Notes: generated by a model not told the origin, from the letters alone. DNA of 64,000 nucleotides from Colwellia sp. PAMC 20917 (GCF_001767295.1 NZ_CP014944.1:3844001-3908000); one strand, 5' to 3'; positions 1-10,138 are shown, counted from the stretch's first letter. A program made the numbers and translations.

Positions 1-363
1 CTCTCTGAAAGTATTTTAAAAGAAGTCCCTGTATTAACAACTCGGCTCACTTTCATCAAAATCATTTCAGTAGTTGCGCCTTTAATTGGTTTGTTAGGCA
101 CAGTTACAGGGATGATCAATACCTTTCAAGCGATTACCTTATTTGGCACAGGTGACCCTAAATTAATGGCAGGTGGTATTTCTCAAGCGTTAGTAACAAC
201 GGTACTGGGCTTAGTTGTTGCTATTCCCATGGTCTTTATTTCTACACTGCTCAACACCCGAAGTCGCGGTATTATTAATATTTTACAACAACAAAGTGCA
301 GGGATTTTAGCCGAACGCTCAGAAAACTCTGAAAAACCGCTGACATCAAAGCAAGGAGCATAA
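1..363 (+). CDS. TtpC-like MotA/TolQ/ExbB proton-channel protein, 3' end only
   Basis: The reading frame is already open at base 1, so the 5' part lies outside the window; about 120 residues are seen. They include the ExbB/TolQ signature GLLGTVTGMI followed by a long hydrophobic helix (VTTVLGLVVAIPMVFIST), which matches the last two membrane helices of the MotA/TolQ/ExbB family. It is followed after 3 nt by a second ExbB, then ExbD, TonB and a TPR protein. That order is known for TonB2 systems of marine gammaproteobacteria, where the first gene is TtpC, a large ExbB-like protein with an added periplasmic domain. The TtpC name rests on context because the N-terminal part is missing. The predicted role is proton-motive-force coupling in the inner membrane for TonB-dependent outer-membrane uptake. 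Confidence 0.85.
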   Translation, partial: LSESILKEVPVLTTRLTFIKIISVVAPLIGLLGTVTGMINTFQAITLFGTGDPKLMAGGISQALVTTVLGLVVAIPMVFISTLLNTRSRGIINILQQQSAGILAERSENSEKPLTSKQGA

Positions 364-366
364 ACC

Positions 367-897
367 ATGATCCTCTTCATCGAAATGATGAATCGTATCC
401 AAGAATTTTTGGATACGGGGGGGCTAGTGTTAAGCGTTATCGCCGCGGTTATTTGTTTAATGTGGTTACTTATTTTTGAACGATTATTTTTTTACTTGCA
501 CAGTTATAAAACGGTGAAAGAAAACATCATTAAAAGTTGGTTTAAACGCCCAGAACGACATTCATGGAATGCCCAGCACATAAGAATTGCTCATATTTCA
601 AGAGCCACCGAAATGCTTAAAACTAACGTTACCTTAATTCAATGTTTAGTTGTCTTGTGTCCACTGCTTGGTTTGATGGGCACGGTAACCGGTATGATTG
701 AAGTGTTTGATGTTATGGCAATCTCGGGCAGCGGTAATGCACGGTCAATGGCTTCAGGCGTTTCGCGCGCGACTATTCCAACAATGGCAGGCATGGTGGG
801 CTCATTGTCTGGTGTATTTATGGTGACATGGTTACAGCGTAAAACGAAACGTAGAACCGAGCAAATGGAAGACAGCCTTCCGATGGCTCACCAATAA
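367..897 (+). CDS. exbB: ExbB-type proton channel subunit (TonB2 system)
   Basis: The 176-residue protein has the three-helix ExbB topology: helix 1 about residues 20-42, helix 2 about 90-113 and helix 3 about 134-157. The family motif GLMGTVTGMIEVF lies in helix 2. It forms the inner-membrane proton channel with ExbD that energises TonB. It is short, as ExbB2 proteins usually are, lacking the extended N-terminus of E. coli ExbB. The ATG follows the previous stop by only 3 nt, and exbD starts 27 nt downstream, so the genes are co-transcribed. Two ExbB-family proteins in a row is the normal TtpC/ExbB2 arrangement, not a recent duplication, since the two sequences differ widely. Confidence 0.93.
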   Translation: MILFIEMMNRIQEFLDTGGLVLSVIAAVICLMWLLIFERLFFYLHSYKTVKENIIKSWFKRPERHSWNAQHIRIAHISRATEMLKTNVTLIQCLVVLCPLLGLMGTVTGMIEVFDVMAISGSGNARSMASGVSRATIPTMAGMVGSLSGVFMVTWLQRKTKRRTEQMEDSLPMAHQ

Positions 898-924
898 TTA
901 GCAGTTTAATTAAGGAGTAACGTT

Positions 925-1338
925 ATGCGTTCTCAATTATCAAATATTTTACAAGAACAAGAAGAAGCCGAAGAAATTAACATGACGCCTATGTTGGACG
1001 TGGTCTTCATTTTATTGATATTTTTTATTGTTACTGCCTCGTTTGTTAAAGAAGCGGGTATTGAAGTGAATCGACCAGAAGCGGCTACTGCCGTTAAAAA
1101 GGAACGTGCCAATATCTTAGTAGCAATTAGTGATAAAGGCGATATTTGGATCAATAAGCGTCGTATTGATATTCGAGCCGTACAAGCCAATATTGAACGC
1201 TTAAAGGCAGAAAACCCTCAGGGTACTGTTGTTATTCAAGCCGATAAAGCATCGACAACTGATACGTTAATTAAAGTGATGGACGCTGCTCGTTCAGCGG
1301 GTGTTTTTGATGTTTCAATTGCAGCTCAAGAGGGATAA
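925..1338 (+). CDS. exbD: ExbD-type biopolymer transport protein
   Basis: The 137-residue protein has the ExbD/TolR plan: a short cytoplasmic N-terminus, one membrane helix beginning at MTPMLDVVFILLIFF with the conserved proton-path aspartate at residue 25, and a periplasmic domain. It partners ExbB to convert proton flow into TonB movement. A clear ribosome-binding site (aaggag) lies just before the ATG at 925. The next gene, tonB, starts 4 nt after its stop, so expression is coupled. Confidence 0.95.
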   Translation: MRSQLSNILQEQEEAEEINMTPMLDVVFILLIFFIVTASFVKEAGIEVNRPEAATAVKKERANILVAISDKGDIWINKRRIDIRAVQANIERLKAENPQGTVVIQADKASTTDTLIKVMDAARSAGVFDVSIAAQEG

Positions 1339-1341
1339 ATC

Positions 1342-1971
1342 ATGGCAACCGTGATGAACACTCCTGCCCGTTACAGCATAGGTTTATTACTTGCTGTGGT
1401 GATGACTTTCTTTCTTTTATGGGGGATGCAAGCGCTTATTTCTGGTGGTAATAATGCCTTGACTGAAGCGCCTCGCGGTAATGTGCTCGACTTTATTAGA
1501 TTGAAAAAAGAGCAGCAACTGACAAAAAAAGAACGAAAACCACAAAAACCACCAGCGCCTAAAGCACCACCACCGCAAATGCAGCAACCACAAATGCAAC
1601 AAGCTAACCCCAATGCATTAAGTACTGCTAGCGGGTTTGGTGCTGATATTCAAACTGATTTAAGTTTAGCCGGGGGCTTAAGTTTAAGTGGCGGTGATGG
1701 CGACTATTTGCCAATAGTGAAAGTCTCACCTATTTACCCACGTCGTGCTCAATCTCGGGGCATTGAAGGGTATGTTATTGTTGAATTTATTGTCACTAAA
1801 AATGGTTCAGTGCGAGACGCTATAGTTGTTGAAGCTAAACCTGAAGGTATTTTTGATCAAGCGGCAATGGCGGCAGCATTAAAATTTAAGTACAAACCAC
1901 GGGTAGTTGATGGTGTCGCTATGGAAGTTGCTGGCGTGCAGAATAAAATTTCTTTCCAAATAGAAGGCTAA
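1342..1971 (+). CDS. tonB: TonB-family energy transducer (TonB2 type)
   Basis: The 209-residue protein has an N-terminal membrane anchor (about residues 12-33), a short Pro/Gln-rich periplasmic linker (about 66-92, with QKPPAPKAPPP), and a C-terminal TonB domain. The latter contains YPRRAQSRGIEGYVIVEF and the FKYKPRV box near the end. TonB carries energy from ExbB/ExbD to outer-membrane receptors for siderophores, vitamin B12 or polymers. The short Lys-poor linker and the position after exbD are typical of TonB2 proteins. It lies in the same operon as the flanking genes. Confidence 0.94.
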   Translation: MATVMNTPARYSIGLLLAVVMTFFLLWGMQALISGGNNALTEAPRGNVLDFIRLKKEQQLTKKERKPQKPPAPKAPPPQMQQPQMQQANPNALSTASGFGADIQTDLSLAGGLSLSGGDGDYLPIVKVSPIYPRRAQSRGIEGYVIVEFIVTKNGSVRDAIVVEAKPEGIFDQAAMAAALKFKYKPRVVDGVAMEVAGVQNKISFQIEG

Positions 1972-1981
1972 GGAGTCGGTG

Positions 1982-3319
1982 ATGACTAAAATGACAACAT
2001 TAAAAAGAAAAGCACTATCGTGCCTTTCAATCGCGTTACTCTTTAGCGCTCCGGTAATATTTAACCAAAATATGGGTGGCAATATTGCAAATGCGCAATC
2101 ATCAGCACAGTTGGGTAAAGAAACAACCTCAGTGAAAGTACCCGCGATGCGTAACCGTGTTTATACGCAATTAGCAAGAGCACAAAAACTTGCTGATGAA
2201 GGTAACGGTTTAGAGGGCTTTGATGTACTTGATGAAGTGCAAGACCGCATTGATAGCTTAAACAGTTACGAACGTGCGATGTTATGGAATTTTTATGGCT
2301 TTATGTATTACGGTAATGACGATGTCGCTTCAGCTATCGATAGCTTTGAAAAAGTTATCGATGAAAAGGCGATCCCTGAAACATTAAGGCTGTCGACACT
2401 CTATTCTTTAGCGCAATTATCAATGCAAATGCAAAACTTTCCACAATCTTTAAAGTTTTTAGTTTTGTGGCAAGCAACTAACGACAAAGCTATTACCGAT
2501 ACTCAACAAGTCTTATTTGCGCAAGTTTATTATCAAAATAAACAATATCAGCAGTCTCTGCACTATGTTTCACAGGCTATTGAACAAAGTATTGCGGCCA
2601 ATGAAATCCCCAAAGAAAATTGGTTGATTTTGCAACGTGCAAATTACTTTGAATTAAAGCAGCCAATTGAAGTAACCGCTGTGATAGAAAACCTGGTTCG
2701 TTATTACAATAAACCTAAATATTGGTTACAGCTTTCAGCGATGTATGGTGAAATTGGCCAAGAAGATAAGCAACTTGCGGTAATGGAAAGCGCTTGGCAA
2801 GCGGGCTATGTGACTCAGTCAACTGACATTGTCACCTTAGTACAGCTTTATCGTTTTCATAACGTGCCAATTAAAGCGGCAAACTTACTCGCTGAAGCAA
2901 TAGACAGTGGTAAAGTTATCGCCCAAGAAAAATATTTAGAGATGCTGGCTAATGCATACATAGCGGCAAAAGATGATGAAAAATCAATTCCGGTATTAAT
3001 TAAAGCCGCAGAAATCTCTGAAACAGGTAAGTTTGATGCTGCTTTAGCACAAGCTTATTTAAACTTAGAGAAATGGCAACTTGCTATTAATTCAGCTAAT
3101 GAAGCACTAAGTCGTGGTGACTTAGCTTCAGAAGTTAGTCTGGGTAATATGTATTTAGCCAAAGGTATGGCGGAATTTAATCTGCAAAAACTTGGCGAAT
3201 CTTTATCTGCCTTTGAACAAGCAAAAAAAATTAAAAGTTCGGCTAAAGCAGCTAAACAATGGTTTCAGTATGTTGAAAAAGAGCAAGTTGCTAAGCAAAA
3301 TTTGGCGATGTTAAATTAA
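1982..3319 (+). CDS. Periplasmic TPR-repeat protein of the TonB2 cluster
   Basis: The protein has about 445 residues: an N-terminal signal peptide (basic start, hydrophobic core around LSIALLFSAPVIF, likely cut after ANA), then helical repeats with TPR-like spacing such as YGFMYYGNDDVASAIDSFEKV and LGESLSAFEQAKKI. I prefer the ATG at 1982 over the GTG one codon earlier because AAGGAG at 1970-1975 sits 6 nt before it. A TPR protein commonly closes TonB2 operons in Alteromonadales and Vibrio and is thought to assist TonB-dependent uptake; its exact role is not visible here. The repeats extend nearly to the C-terminus. Confidence 0.85.
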   Translation: MTKMTTLKRKALSCLSIALLFSAPVIFNQNMGGNIANAQSSAQLGKETTSVKVPAMRNRVYTQLARAQKLADEGNGLEGFDVLDEVQDRIDSLNSYERAMLWNFYGFMYYGNDDVASAIDSFEKVIDEKAIPETLRLSTLYSLAQLSMQMQNFPQSLKFLVLWQATNDKAITDTQQVLFAQVYYQNKQYQQSLHYVSQAIEQSIAANEIPKENWLILQRANYFELKQPIEVTAVIENLVRYYNKPKYWLQLSAMYGEIGQEDKQLAVMESAWQAGYVTQSTDIVTLVQLYRFHNVPIKAANLLAEAIDSGKVIAQEKYLEMLANAYIAAKDDEKSIPVLIKAAEISETGKFDAALAQAYLNLEKWQLAINSANEALSRGDLASEVSLGNMYLAKGMAEFNLQKLGESLSAFEQAKKIKSSAKAAKQWFQYVEKEQVAKQNLAMLN

Positions 3320-3551
3320 TTATTTTGTAGTTTTACCTTATTCTCCTCGGTGAACTTCCCCTTGACTGATCAAAAGTTAGTTCTGGGGAACTAGCTATAT
3401 TTATTATGAAAATAGCCGTTATTATTTTTAGGTGTATGAAATTCATTCAATTGATGGTAAAACATTAATTATAAAACCCATAAGAAAAGTAATATGTTGC
3501 AGCTTTATCTTAATTTACGTTGAAGTTGCGATCTTTTAAAAAAGGTGGCTT

Positions 3552-5087
3552 ATGAATATTGGAATACCTAAAGAAACACTAACAGGGGAAAACCGAGTAG
3601 CAGCATCGCCAAGCTCGGTAGTTGCTCTACTTAAGCTTGGCTTTAGTGTCCAAGTACAAAAAGGAGCTGGCACAAAAGCCAGTTTTACTGATGAAGAGTT
3701 TGCCGACGCAGAAGCTTCATTAGTCACTAAAAAAATATGCTGGCAGTCAGATATTATTTTTAAAGTAAATGCACCTTCACTTGATGAAGTTGCACAAATG
3801 AAAGATGGCGCACATTTAGTCAGTTTTATTGCACCGGCGCAAAGTCCAGAGTTACTCGAAGCCTTACGCGCAAAATCAATTACGACCTTTGCCATGGAAA
3901 TGGTGCCACGTATGACTCGCTCTCAGTCAATGGATGCACTAAGTTCAATGGCGAATATTGCCGGCTATCGCGCTGTTATTGAAGCAACCCATCTTTTTGG
4001 ACGCTTCTTAACAGGACAAATTACTGCTGCGGGTAAAATGCCACCAGCAAAAGTAATGATCATTGGTGCGGGTGTTGCCGGTCTTGCTGCTATTGGTACC
4101 GCTGGAAGTTTAGGCGCTGTGGTTCGCGCTTTTGATACGCGCCCTGAAGTAAAAGAACAAATTGAAAGTATGGGCGCAGAGTTTCTTGAGCTTGACTACG
4201 AAGAGCCTGAAGATACGGGATCAGGCGATGGTTACGCAAAAGAAATGAGTAAAGCATTTATTGATGCTGAAATGGCACTTTTTGCAGAGCAAGCCAAAGA
4301 TGTTGATATTATTATTACCACAGCGATGATCCCAGGCAAACCAGCGCCTAAATTAATTACAGAAGCCATGGTTCATTCAATGAAACCCGGTTCAATTATT
4401 GTTGATTTAGCGGCCGCGGGCGGTGGTAATTGTGCATTAACCGTTCCGGGTAAAGTTACTAATGTTGATGGTGTTAAAATTGTTGGTTACACAGATTTAG
4501 TCTCTCGTTTACCCAATCAAGCATCACAGCTTTATTCAAATAATTTGGTTAATTTAACTAAATTAGTGTGTCCAAATAAAGATGGTACCATTACGGTTGA
4601 TTTTGAAGATCAAGTGGTTCGAAACATGACCGTCGTTAATCATGATGAAATCACCTTTCCGCCACCACCAATCCAAGTCAGTGCGGCACCGACTAAACCT
4701 GCTACAGTAAAAATTAAAGCGGTCGAAGAGAAAGTAGAACCCGCATCACAAACTAAAAAACACCTGTTTATGGCAATAGGCGCGTTATTGTTTGCTTGGG
4801 TGGCCAGTGTTGCTCCCGCGGATTTTCTCTCTCATTTCACTGTTTTTGTACTTTCTTGTGTCATTGGTTACAACGTGGTGTGGAATGTCAGTCATTCGCT
4901 GCATACGCCTTTAATGAGTGTTACTAATGCCATTTCGGGCATTATTATTGTTGGCGCTTTGTTACAAATAGGGCAAGACAATATATTAATACAAATACTT
5001 GCGGGGATTGCGGTGCTCATTGCCACAATAAATATTGTTGGTGGCTTTGTAGTGACCAAACGTATGTTAAAAATGTTTAGAAGATAA
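3552..5087 (+). CDS. pntA: NAD(P) transhydrogenase subunit alpha
   Basis: The 511-residue protein is the same size as E. coli PntA. The N-terminal alanine-dehydrogenase/PNT domains carry the family start [17 protein letters not shown] and the NAD-binding loop [18 protein letters not shown]. After a linker of about 50 residues the C-terminal quarter holds membrane helices. With PntB it couples proton entry to hydride transfer from NADH to NADP+, supplying NADPH. AAAGGTGG lies directly before the ATG. pntB begins 11 nt downstream. The 232-nt upstream gap holds its probable promoter, but I could not define one with confidence. Confidence 0.97.
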   Translation: MNIGIPKETLTGENRVAASPSSVVALLKLGFSVQVQKGAGTKASFTDEEFADAEASLVTKKICWQSDIIFKVNAPSLDEVAQMKDGAHLVSFIAPAQSPELLEALRAKSITTFAMEMVPRMTRSQSMDALSSMANIAGYRAVIEATHLFGRFLTGQITAAGKMPPAKVMIIGAGVAGLAAIGTAGSLGAVVRAFDTRPEVKEQIESMGAEFLELDYEEPEDTGSGDGYAKEMSKAFIDAEMALFAEQAKDVDIIITTAMIPGKPAPKLITEAMVHSMKPGSIIVDLAAAGGGNCALTVPGKVTNVDGVKIVGYTDLVSRLPNQASQLYSNNLVNLTKLVCPNKDGTITVDFEDQVVRNMTVVNHDEITFPPPPIQVSAAPTKPATVKIKAVEEKVEPASQTKKHLFMAIGALLFAWVASVAPADFLSHFTVFVLSCVIGYNVVWNVSHSLHTPLMSVTNAISGIIIVGALLQIGQDNILIQILAGIAVLIATINIVGGFVVTKRMLKMFRR

Positions 5088-5098
5088 GGGGCGCATTG

Positions 5099-6502
5099 AT
5101 GGAATTTTCTCAAGGGTTAATTAGCGCAGCTTATATTGTTGCTGCATTATTATTTATTTTTAGTCTTTCAGGGTTAAGTAAGCAAGAAACGGCTGAAACA
5201 GGTAATTGGTATGGCATTACGGGTATGGCCGTTGCTTTAATCGCAACCATTGCCGACCCACGTGTTGATAATGTTTTAGTGATATTTATTGCCATGTCAG
5301 TTGGTGCTTTTATTGGTTTACATTTAGCCAAAAAAGTTGAAATGACACAGATGCCAGAGCTGGTCGCTATTTTACATAGTTTTGTTGGCTTAGCTGCGGT
5401 ACTTGTTGGCTTTAACAGTTATTTTGAAATGGACCACTCATTACTACTAAATTTGACTGATACTCAACAGATGGCGACTAATATTCATCTTGTTGAAGTC
5501 TTCTTAGGAGTCTTTATTGGTGCGGTGACTTTTACCGGTTCAATTGTCGCTTTTGCTAAGTTACGTGGTGTTATCAGTTCTTCGGCATTAATGTTACCGC
5601 ATCGCCATAAGTTAAACTTAGTGGCAGGCATTGTTACTTTTATTTTACTTGTTAGCTTTGTGCAAAGTGGTGGCGATGTTAACGCTTTGTACTTTATGAC
5701 CTTTATTGCGCTTGTTTTTGGTTGGCATTTAGTCGCTTCTATCGGTGGAGCAGATATGCCCGTAGTGGTCTCTATGCTCAATTCTTATTCGGGTTGGGCA
5801 GCAGCAGCGGCTGGTTTTATGCTTAATAATGACTTATTAATTGTAACCGGCGCTTTGGTTGGCTCATCAGGAGCTATATTGTCATACATTATGTGTAAGG
5901 CGATGAATCGTTCTTTTATAAGTGTTATTGCTGGTGGCTTTGGTACAGACGTTGTCATTGACAATGATACCGATTATGGCGATCACGTTGAAGTTAATGT
6001 CGAAGCGGTTGCTGACCTGTTATCTGCGGCTAAATCAGTCATTATCACGCCTGGTTATGGCATGGCTGTCGCTCAAGCACAGTACCCTGTTTATGAATTG
6101 ACTCGAGTATTAAAAGAGAAGGGGATCGATGTTCGTTTTGCTATTCATCCAGTTGCTGGACGTTTACCTGGCCATATGAATGTTTTGTTAGCCGAAGCAA
6201 AAGTGCCCTACGATATTGTCCTTAGCATGGATGAAATTAATGATGACTTCCCTAAAACGGATGTTGTGTTAGTGATTGGTGCTAACGACACAGTTAACCC
6301 CGCGGCAGCAGAAGATCCAACCAGTCCTATTGCCGGTATGCCCGTGTTAGAAGTATGGAATGCTAAACAAGTTATTGTTTTTAAACGCTCAATGAGCACA
6401 GGATATGCTGGTGTACAAAATCCACTATTCTTTAAAGATAATACCCAAATGTTATTCGGCGATGCTAAAGACTCGGTAGATAAAATACTAAAAGCGCTGT
6501 AA
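5099..6502 (+). CDS. pntB: NAD(P) transhydrogenase subunit beta
   Basis: The protein has about 467 residues. The N-terminal half is a run of membrane helices starting [20 protein letters not shown], a close match to PntB. The C-terminal NADP(H)-binding domain III holds [13 protein letters not shown] and [16 protein letters not shown] chose the ATG at 5099, since AAGGGG at 5086-5091 is well spaced; a TTG one codon upstream is possible but unlikely. It is translated from the same transcript as pntA, and a strong hairpin terminator follows. Confidence 0.97.
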   Translation: MEFSQGLISAAYIVAALLFIFSLSGLSKQETAETGNWYGITGMAVALIATIADPRVDNVLVIFIAMSVGAFIGLHLAKKVEMTQMPELVAILHSFVGLAAVLVGFNSYFEMDHSLLLNLTDTQQMATNIHLVEVFLGVFIGAVTFTGSIVAFAKLRGVISSSALMLPHRHKLNLVAGIVTFILLVSFVQSGGDVNALYFMTFIALVFGWHLVASIGGADMPVVVSMLNSYSGWAAAAAGFMLNNDLLIVTGALVGSSGAILSYIMCKAMNRSFISVIAGGFGTDVVIDNDTDYGDHVEVNVEAVADLLSAAKSVIITPGYGMAVAQAQYPVYELTRVLKEKGIDVRFAIHPVAGRLPGHMNVLLAEAKVPYDIVLSMDEINDDFPKTDVVLVIGANDTVNPAAAEDPTSPIAGMPVLEVWNAKQVIVFKRSMSTGYAGVQNPLFFKDNTQMLFGDAKDSVDKILKAL

Positions 6503-6518
6503 GTAAGTTTATCAAATG

Positions 6519-6550
6519 AAAAAAACCAGTGATCCGTCACTGGTTTTTTT
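6519..6550 (+). terminator. Rho-independent terminator after pntAB
   Basis: A perfect stem (ACCAGTGA / TCACTGGT with flanking A and T tracts) around a TCCG loop is followed by a run of T residues. It lies 17-48 nt after the pntB stop and ends the pntAB transcript. Confidence 0.9.
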
Positions 6551-6652
6551 GCTTAGTACTATTTTTTTTCTTAACACTAATAGGGTCTAACGCTGGTAGT
6601 ACTTTGTTTGTTATGATAATTAGTAATAATCTAAAAAGGTGAGAAAGATATT

Positions 6653-8056
6653 TTGATAGAACAATGGATAGGTACAATCAATGGTTATTTATGGGGCAGT
6701 GTCCTTATCTATTTACTGACCGGTTGTGGTATTTGGTTTACTTGGCGATTAAAGTGCCTGCAAATAACCCACTTTACTCACATGTTTACGTTACTTAAAT
6801 TAAGTCGAAAAACAGACAGTCAGGGCATCTCTTCTTTTCAAGCATTATGTACTTCACTTGCCGCCCGTGTCGGCACCGGAAATTTAATGGGGGTTGCTGT
6901 CGCTATTACCTTAGGTGGCGCTGGTGCTGTTTTTTGGATGTGGCTTATTGCTCTTGTTGGTATGGCAACTGCCTTTGCTGAAAGTGCATTAGGCCAACTC
7001 TATAAAGAAAAAGACGCCAACGGAAACTTTCGTGGTGGTCCTGCTTATTACATGAGCAAAGGCTTAAAAAGTAAAAAACTTGCGGTAACTTTTTCGCTGT
7101 GTTTATTTTTCGGTTATGGTTTTGTTTTTAGCTCAGTGCAAGCCCATTCGATTACCAGTGCCTTTGATGGCTCTTTTGGTATTAACCCGTTATTTACTGG
7201 GATTGTCATTACTATAGCAACGGCCTTTATTGTTTTTGGTGGCTTGAAAAACATCGCTCGTTTTGCGGAAATAACGGTACCTTTTATGGGACTTGCTTAT
7301 TTATTGGTCTGTCTAGCGGTTATCTTTTTAAATATTGAAAAAATCCCTGCCATTATTAGCGATATATTTGCTTCTGCTTTTGGTTTAAAAGAAGCGGGCA
7401 GCGGTTTAGTTGGTGCGGCAATTGTCCAAGGCATAAAACGTGGTCTCTATTCTAATGAAGCGGGGATGGGTAGCTCACCCAATGCCGCCGCCGCCGCAGT
7501 ACCTTATCCTCCTCATCCTGTTTCACAAGGTTACATACAAATGCTTGCCGTGTTTTTTGACACTATTGTTATTTGTTCTTGCACCGCTTTTCTTATTTTA
7601 TTATTTAAAGAAACCGGTAGCGATGCACAGGGAATACAATTAACTCAGCAAGCGTTAGCTTATCAAGTGGGCGCATGGGGAAGCGATTTTATTACTATCG
7701 CTATTTTACTGTTTGGCTTCACCTCAATTGTTGCTAACTTTGCTTATGCTGAAAATAATTTGAAGTATTTAAATATGGATAATCCACTTGGACATTGGTT
7801 TTTACGTTGTGGATTTTTGGCGATGTTGATTTTTGGTTCAGTAGCGAGTTTACCTCAAGTTATTGCTTTAGCTGATTTATCTACAGGGCTTATGACGGTT
7901 GTTAATGTCACGGCTTTATTACTCTTGTCTAAAGTTGTGGTGAGTATTACTCAAGACTATCATCAGCAACATAACCAAGGAAAATTGCCGAGCTATAAGC
8001 CAAGTGAAAGCGAGCATAATCGTTTTAATTTGACGAAAGGGATCTGGCAAAAATAG
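6653..8056 (+). CDS. Sodium:alanine/glycine symporter (AGCS family)
   Basis: The 467-residue integral membrane protein has about ten hydrophobic helices. AGCS hallmarks are visible: TSLAARVGTGNLMGVA near residue 70, GGPAYYMSKGL near 125, and GIKRGLYSNEAGMGSSPNAAAA near 265. The family imports alanine or glycine with Na+. The start appears to be TTG at 6653, because AAGGTGAGAAAG lies at a suitable distance and no better in-frame ATG exists upstream. It stands alone between the pntB terminator and the helicase gene. The exact substrate cannot be told from sequence. Confidence 0.9.
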   Translation: MIEQWIGTINGYLWGSVLIYLLTGCGIWFTWRLKCLQITHFTHMFTLLKLSRKTDSQGISSFQALCTSLAARVGTGNLMGVAVAITLGGAGAVFWMWLIALVGMATAFAESALGQLYKEKDANGNFRGGPAYYMSKGLKSKKLAVTFSLCLFFGYGFVFSSVQAHSITSAFDGSFGINPLFTGIVITIATAFIVFGGLKNIARFAEITVPFMGLAYLLVCLAVIFLNIEKIPAIISDIFASAFGLKEAGSGLVGAAIVQGIKRGLYSNEAGMGSSPNAAAAAVPYPPHPVSQGYIQMLAVFFDTIVICSCTAFLILLFKETGSDAQGIQLTQQALAYQVGAWGSDFITIAILLFGFTSIVANFAYAENNLKYLNMDNPLGHWFLRCGFLAMLIFGSVASLPQVIALADLSTGLMTVVNVTALLLLSKVVVSITQDYHQQHNQGKLPSYKPSESEHNRFNLTKGIWQK

Positions 8057-8134
8057 TCTGATGAATAATCTTTAAACTATGCTAGAATGCGCGCCTTAAT
8101 TTTGGGTTTCGTTTTTTTTGATAAGTGGTGATAT

Positions 8135-9454
8135 ATGAGTGTTGATGCAATAGGGTTGTCGGCTGAACTATTAAAGGCAGTTAAAGCCTGTGGTTATAAA
8201 ACGTTGACGCCTGTTCAGCAGCAAGCTATACCGCTTATTCGGTCTGGAGTTGATCTACTGGCAAGTGCGCAAACAGGTACCGGTAAAACAGCCGCTTTTA
8301 GTTTACCAATACTAGAGGCTTTAGCTAAAATTCCGAGTGATAATAATTCATCAAAAACCATTCGTGCACTTATTTTAACGCCAACGCGTGAGCTTACTCA
8401 ACAAGTTGCCCGTAATATAGAAAGCTATAGTGAATTTTTACCATTAAGCTGTGGTGCAGTTTATGGTGGTGTAAATATGCCACCACAAACTAGAATGTTA
8501 AAGCAAGGTGTTGATGTACTTGTTGCTACACCTGGGCGTCTACTTGAGCATGTAGTGGCGAGAAATGTAGATTTATCACAAGTTAAATTTCTTGTTTTAG
8601 ATGAAGCTGACCGTATGCTAGATATGGGTTTTTTAAATGACATTCAGCAATTAATCAGTGTTATTAAGCAAAAACATCAAACATTGATGTTTTCAGCAAC
8701 ATTTTCAAATAAAGTGAAAACGTTAGCTAAACAAGTCTTACATACGCCAAAAACCTTAGAAGTTTCACGTCAAAACTCAACATCAGGCAAGGTTAAACAA
8801 TCAGTTTATTGGGTATCAGAAACACGTAAATGTGAATTGTTATCAGAATTGATTGGTATTAATAATTGGCAGCAAGTACTTGTTTTTGCAGGTACCAAAG
8901 AAAGTGCAAATATACTCGCCAAAGAACTTAAGCTTGACGGAATTAAGTCGGCGTTGTGTCATGGTGATAAAACACAAGGTGCAAGAAACAAAGCCCTTGA
9001 ACAATTTACACAAGGAAAAGTTCGCGTGCTTGTTGCTACCGATGTTGCAGCCCGAGGATTAGATATTCCTGATTTACCTTACGTTGTTAACTTTCACTTG
9101 CCTTATCTTGCCGAAGATTATGTACACCGTATTGGCCGTACAGGCCGAGCAGGAAAGTCTGGTACGGCAATTTCATTAGTTAGCCCTAAAGATGAACAGT
9201 TTTTAGAAAATATCGAAGCATTAATTGGTCGAACTTTTGAACGAACAATTGTCCCTGGATATGAACTAGAACGTGCTTTACCAGCACAATATGCTGAAAA
9301 AGAAGATAAACCCTTAAAGAAAAGCCGTTACAAAGCGACACAAGAGAAAAACCAATTAATTGCCCGTAAAAAGGCAGACAGTACGCCAGCGGCTAAACGA
9401 CGTGCAAAAGTGGCAAAAAAAGCCAAACCAGCACCTACCGGTAAACGTAGATAA
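8135..9454 (+). CDS. rhlE: DEAD-box RNA helicase, RhlE type
   Basis: The 439-residue protein has the full DEAD-box set in order: Q motif (GYKTLTPVQQQAIP), Walker A AQTGTGKT, PTRELTQQ, TPGRLLEH, DEAD, SAT, and in the second RecA domain VATDVAARGLDIPDL and HRIGRTGRAG. A Lys/Arg-rich tail of about 60 residues probably binds RNA. The N-terminal sequence follows RhlE more than SrmB, DeaD or RhlB. Such helicases act in ribosome assembly and RNA turnover, often with cold-related expression. A TAGAAT at 8083-8088 is a possible -10. The next gene begins 20 nt downstream. Confidence 0.92.
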   Translation: MSVDAIGLSAELLKAVKACGYKTLTPVQQQAIPLIRSGVDLLASAQTGTGKTAAFSLPILEALAKIPSDNNSSKTIRALILTPTRELTQQVARNIESYSEFLPLSCGAVYGGVNMPPQTRMLKQGVDVLVATPGRLLEHVVARNVDLSQVKFLVLDEADRMLDMGFLNDIQQLISVIKQKHQTLMFSATFSNKVKTLAKQVLHTPKTLEVSRQNSTSGKVKQSVYWVSETRKCELLSELIGINNWQQVLVFAGTKESANILAKELKLDGIKSALCHGDKTQGARNKALEQFTQGKVRVLVATDVAARGLDIPDLPYVVNFHLPYLAEDYVHRIGRTGRAGKSGTAISLVSPKDEQFLENIEALIGRTFERTIVPGYELERALPAQYAEKEDKPLKKSRYKATQEKNQLIARKKADSTPAAKRRAKVAKKAKPAPTGKRR

Positions 9455-9474
9455 TTTATTGTTGAACAGTACTT

Positions 9475-10128
9475 ATGGCACACACCTTAGTTGATATACC
9501 TTTTGAACAACGCCATCAGTGCTGGTTTTGTGGCGAGCCATCTGAATTAACATTTGGCTTTCCGCATCAATACTTTCTAGTTTTTGATTGCTCACACCCG
9601 CCATTATCTGTGCCTAGTTGTCGTGAATGTACTTCTTTAGCGAGAAAGGCAAAGCAGCATTCTATTTGGGCTGTTGCTAATAATGTTAAGCACTTTTTAG
9701 CACAAACCTATCAAAAAGATTTAGCGATAGGTATCAATTGGACGAAAGAAGAGCTTGCCGATAGTGAGTTTGAAAGCGGAAATTTTGTTGGCTTTCAAAA
9801 AAGTGCTTGGATGATGTATGAAATAGCCAAACAACGCTTAAATTATCAAGGCTGGCTATTGTCGCTTGAGGGCGTCGAACTCGATGTTGATTATATTGGC
9901 ACCGAGTTTACTTTTGATGGGGTAACTTACCCAAGTGTTGATCTTGCTATTGAGCACTTTATTGAAACCTATGACTTGTCGGCTGAAAACTTTAAAAAAG
10001 CACTATCAATTGTCGGTATTGACAAATTTGGCAAAGCGGTAAGATTTTGCCGCCTGCTTATTGGCAGAACGCCAGAGCAACAAAAATTAGCGCTTCGCTA
10101 TTTTGCAGAAGACGAAAAGTTAAGCTAA
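9475..10128 (+). CDS. Conserved protein of unknown function with two CxxC pairs
   Basis: I do not recognise this 217-residue protein as a named family. The N-terminal 55 residues contain CWFCGEPSE and, after about 30 residues, CREC. This spacing suggests a zinc-binding treble-clef or ribbon. The remainder is soluble and mixed helical, with an aromatic-rich central part (FEYQ.../SAWMMYEIAKQRLNYQGWLLSLEG) and no signal peptide. The start is 20 nt after the rhlE stop with no terminator between, so the two genes are probably co-transcribed, hinting at an RNA-related or regulatory role. It ends only 10 nt from the convergent GGDEF gene. Confidence 0.7.
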   Translation: MAHTLVDIPFEQRHQCWFCGEPSELTFGFPHQYFLVFDCSHPPLSVPSCRECTSLARKAKQHSIWAVANNVKHFLAQTYQKDLAIGINWTKEELADSEFESGNFVGFQKSAWMMYEIAKQRLNYQGWLLSLEGVELDVDYIGTEFTFDGVTYPSVDLAIEHFIETYDLSAENFKKALSIVGIDKFGKAVRFCRLLIGRTPEQQKLALRYFAEDEKLS

Positions 10129-10138
10129 GTTAACCTCA

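Noticed and set aside
3356-3391. Inverted repeat TTCCCC...GGGGAA after the TPR gene as a terminator
   Set aside because: The arms are only 6 bp with a long interior and no T tract follows, so it is too weak to call.
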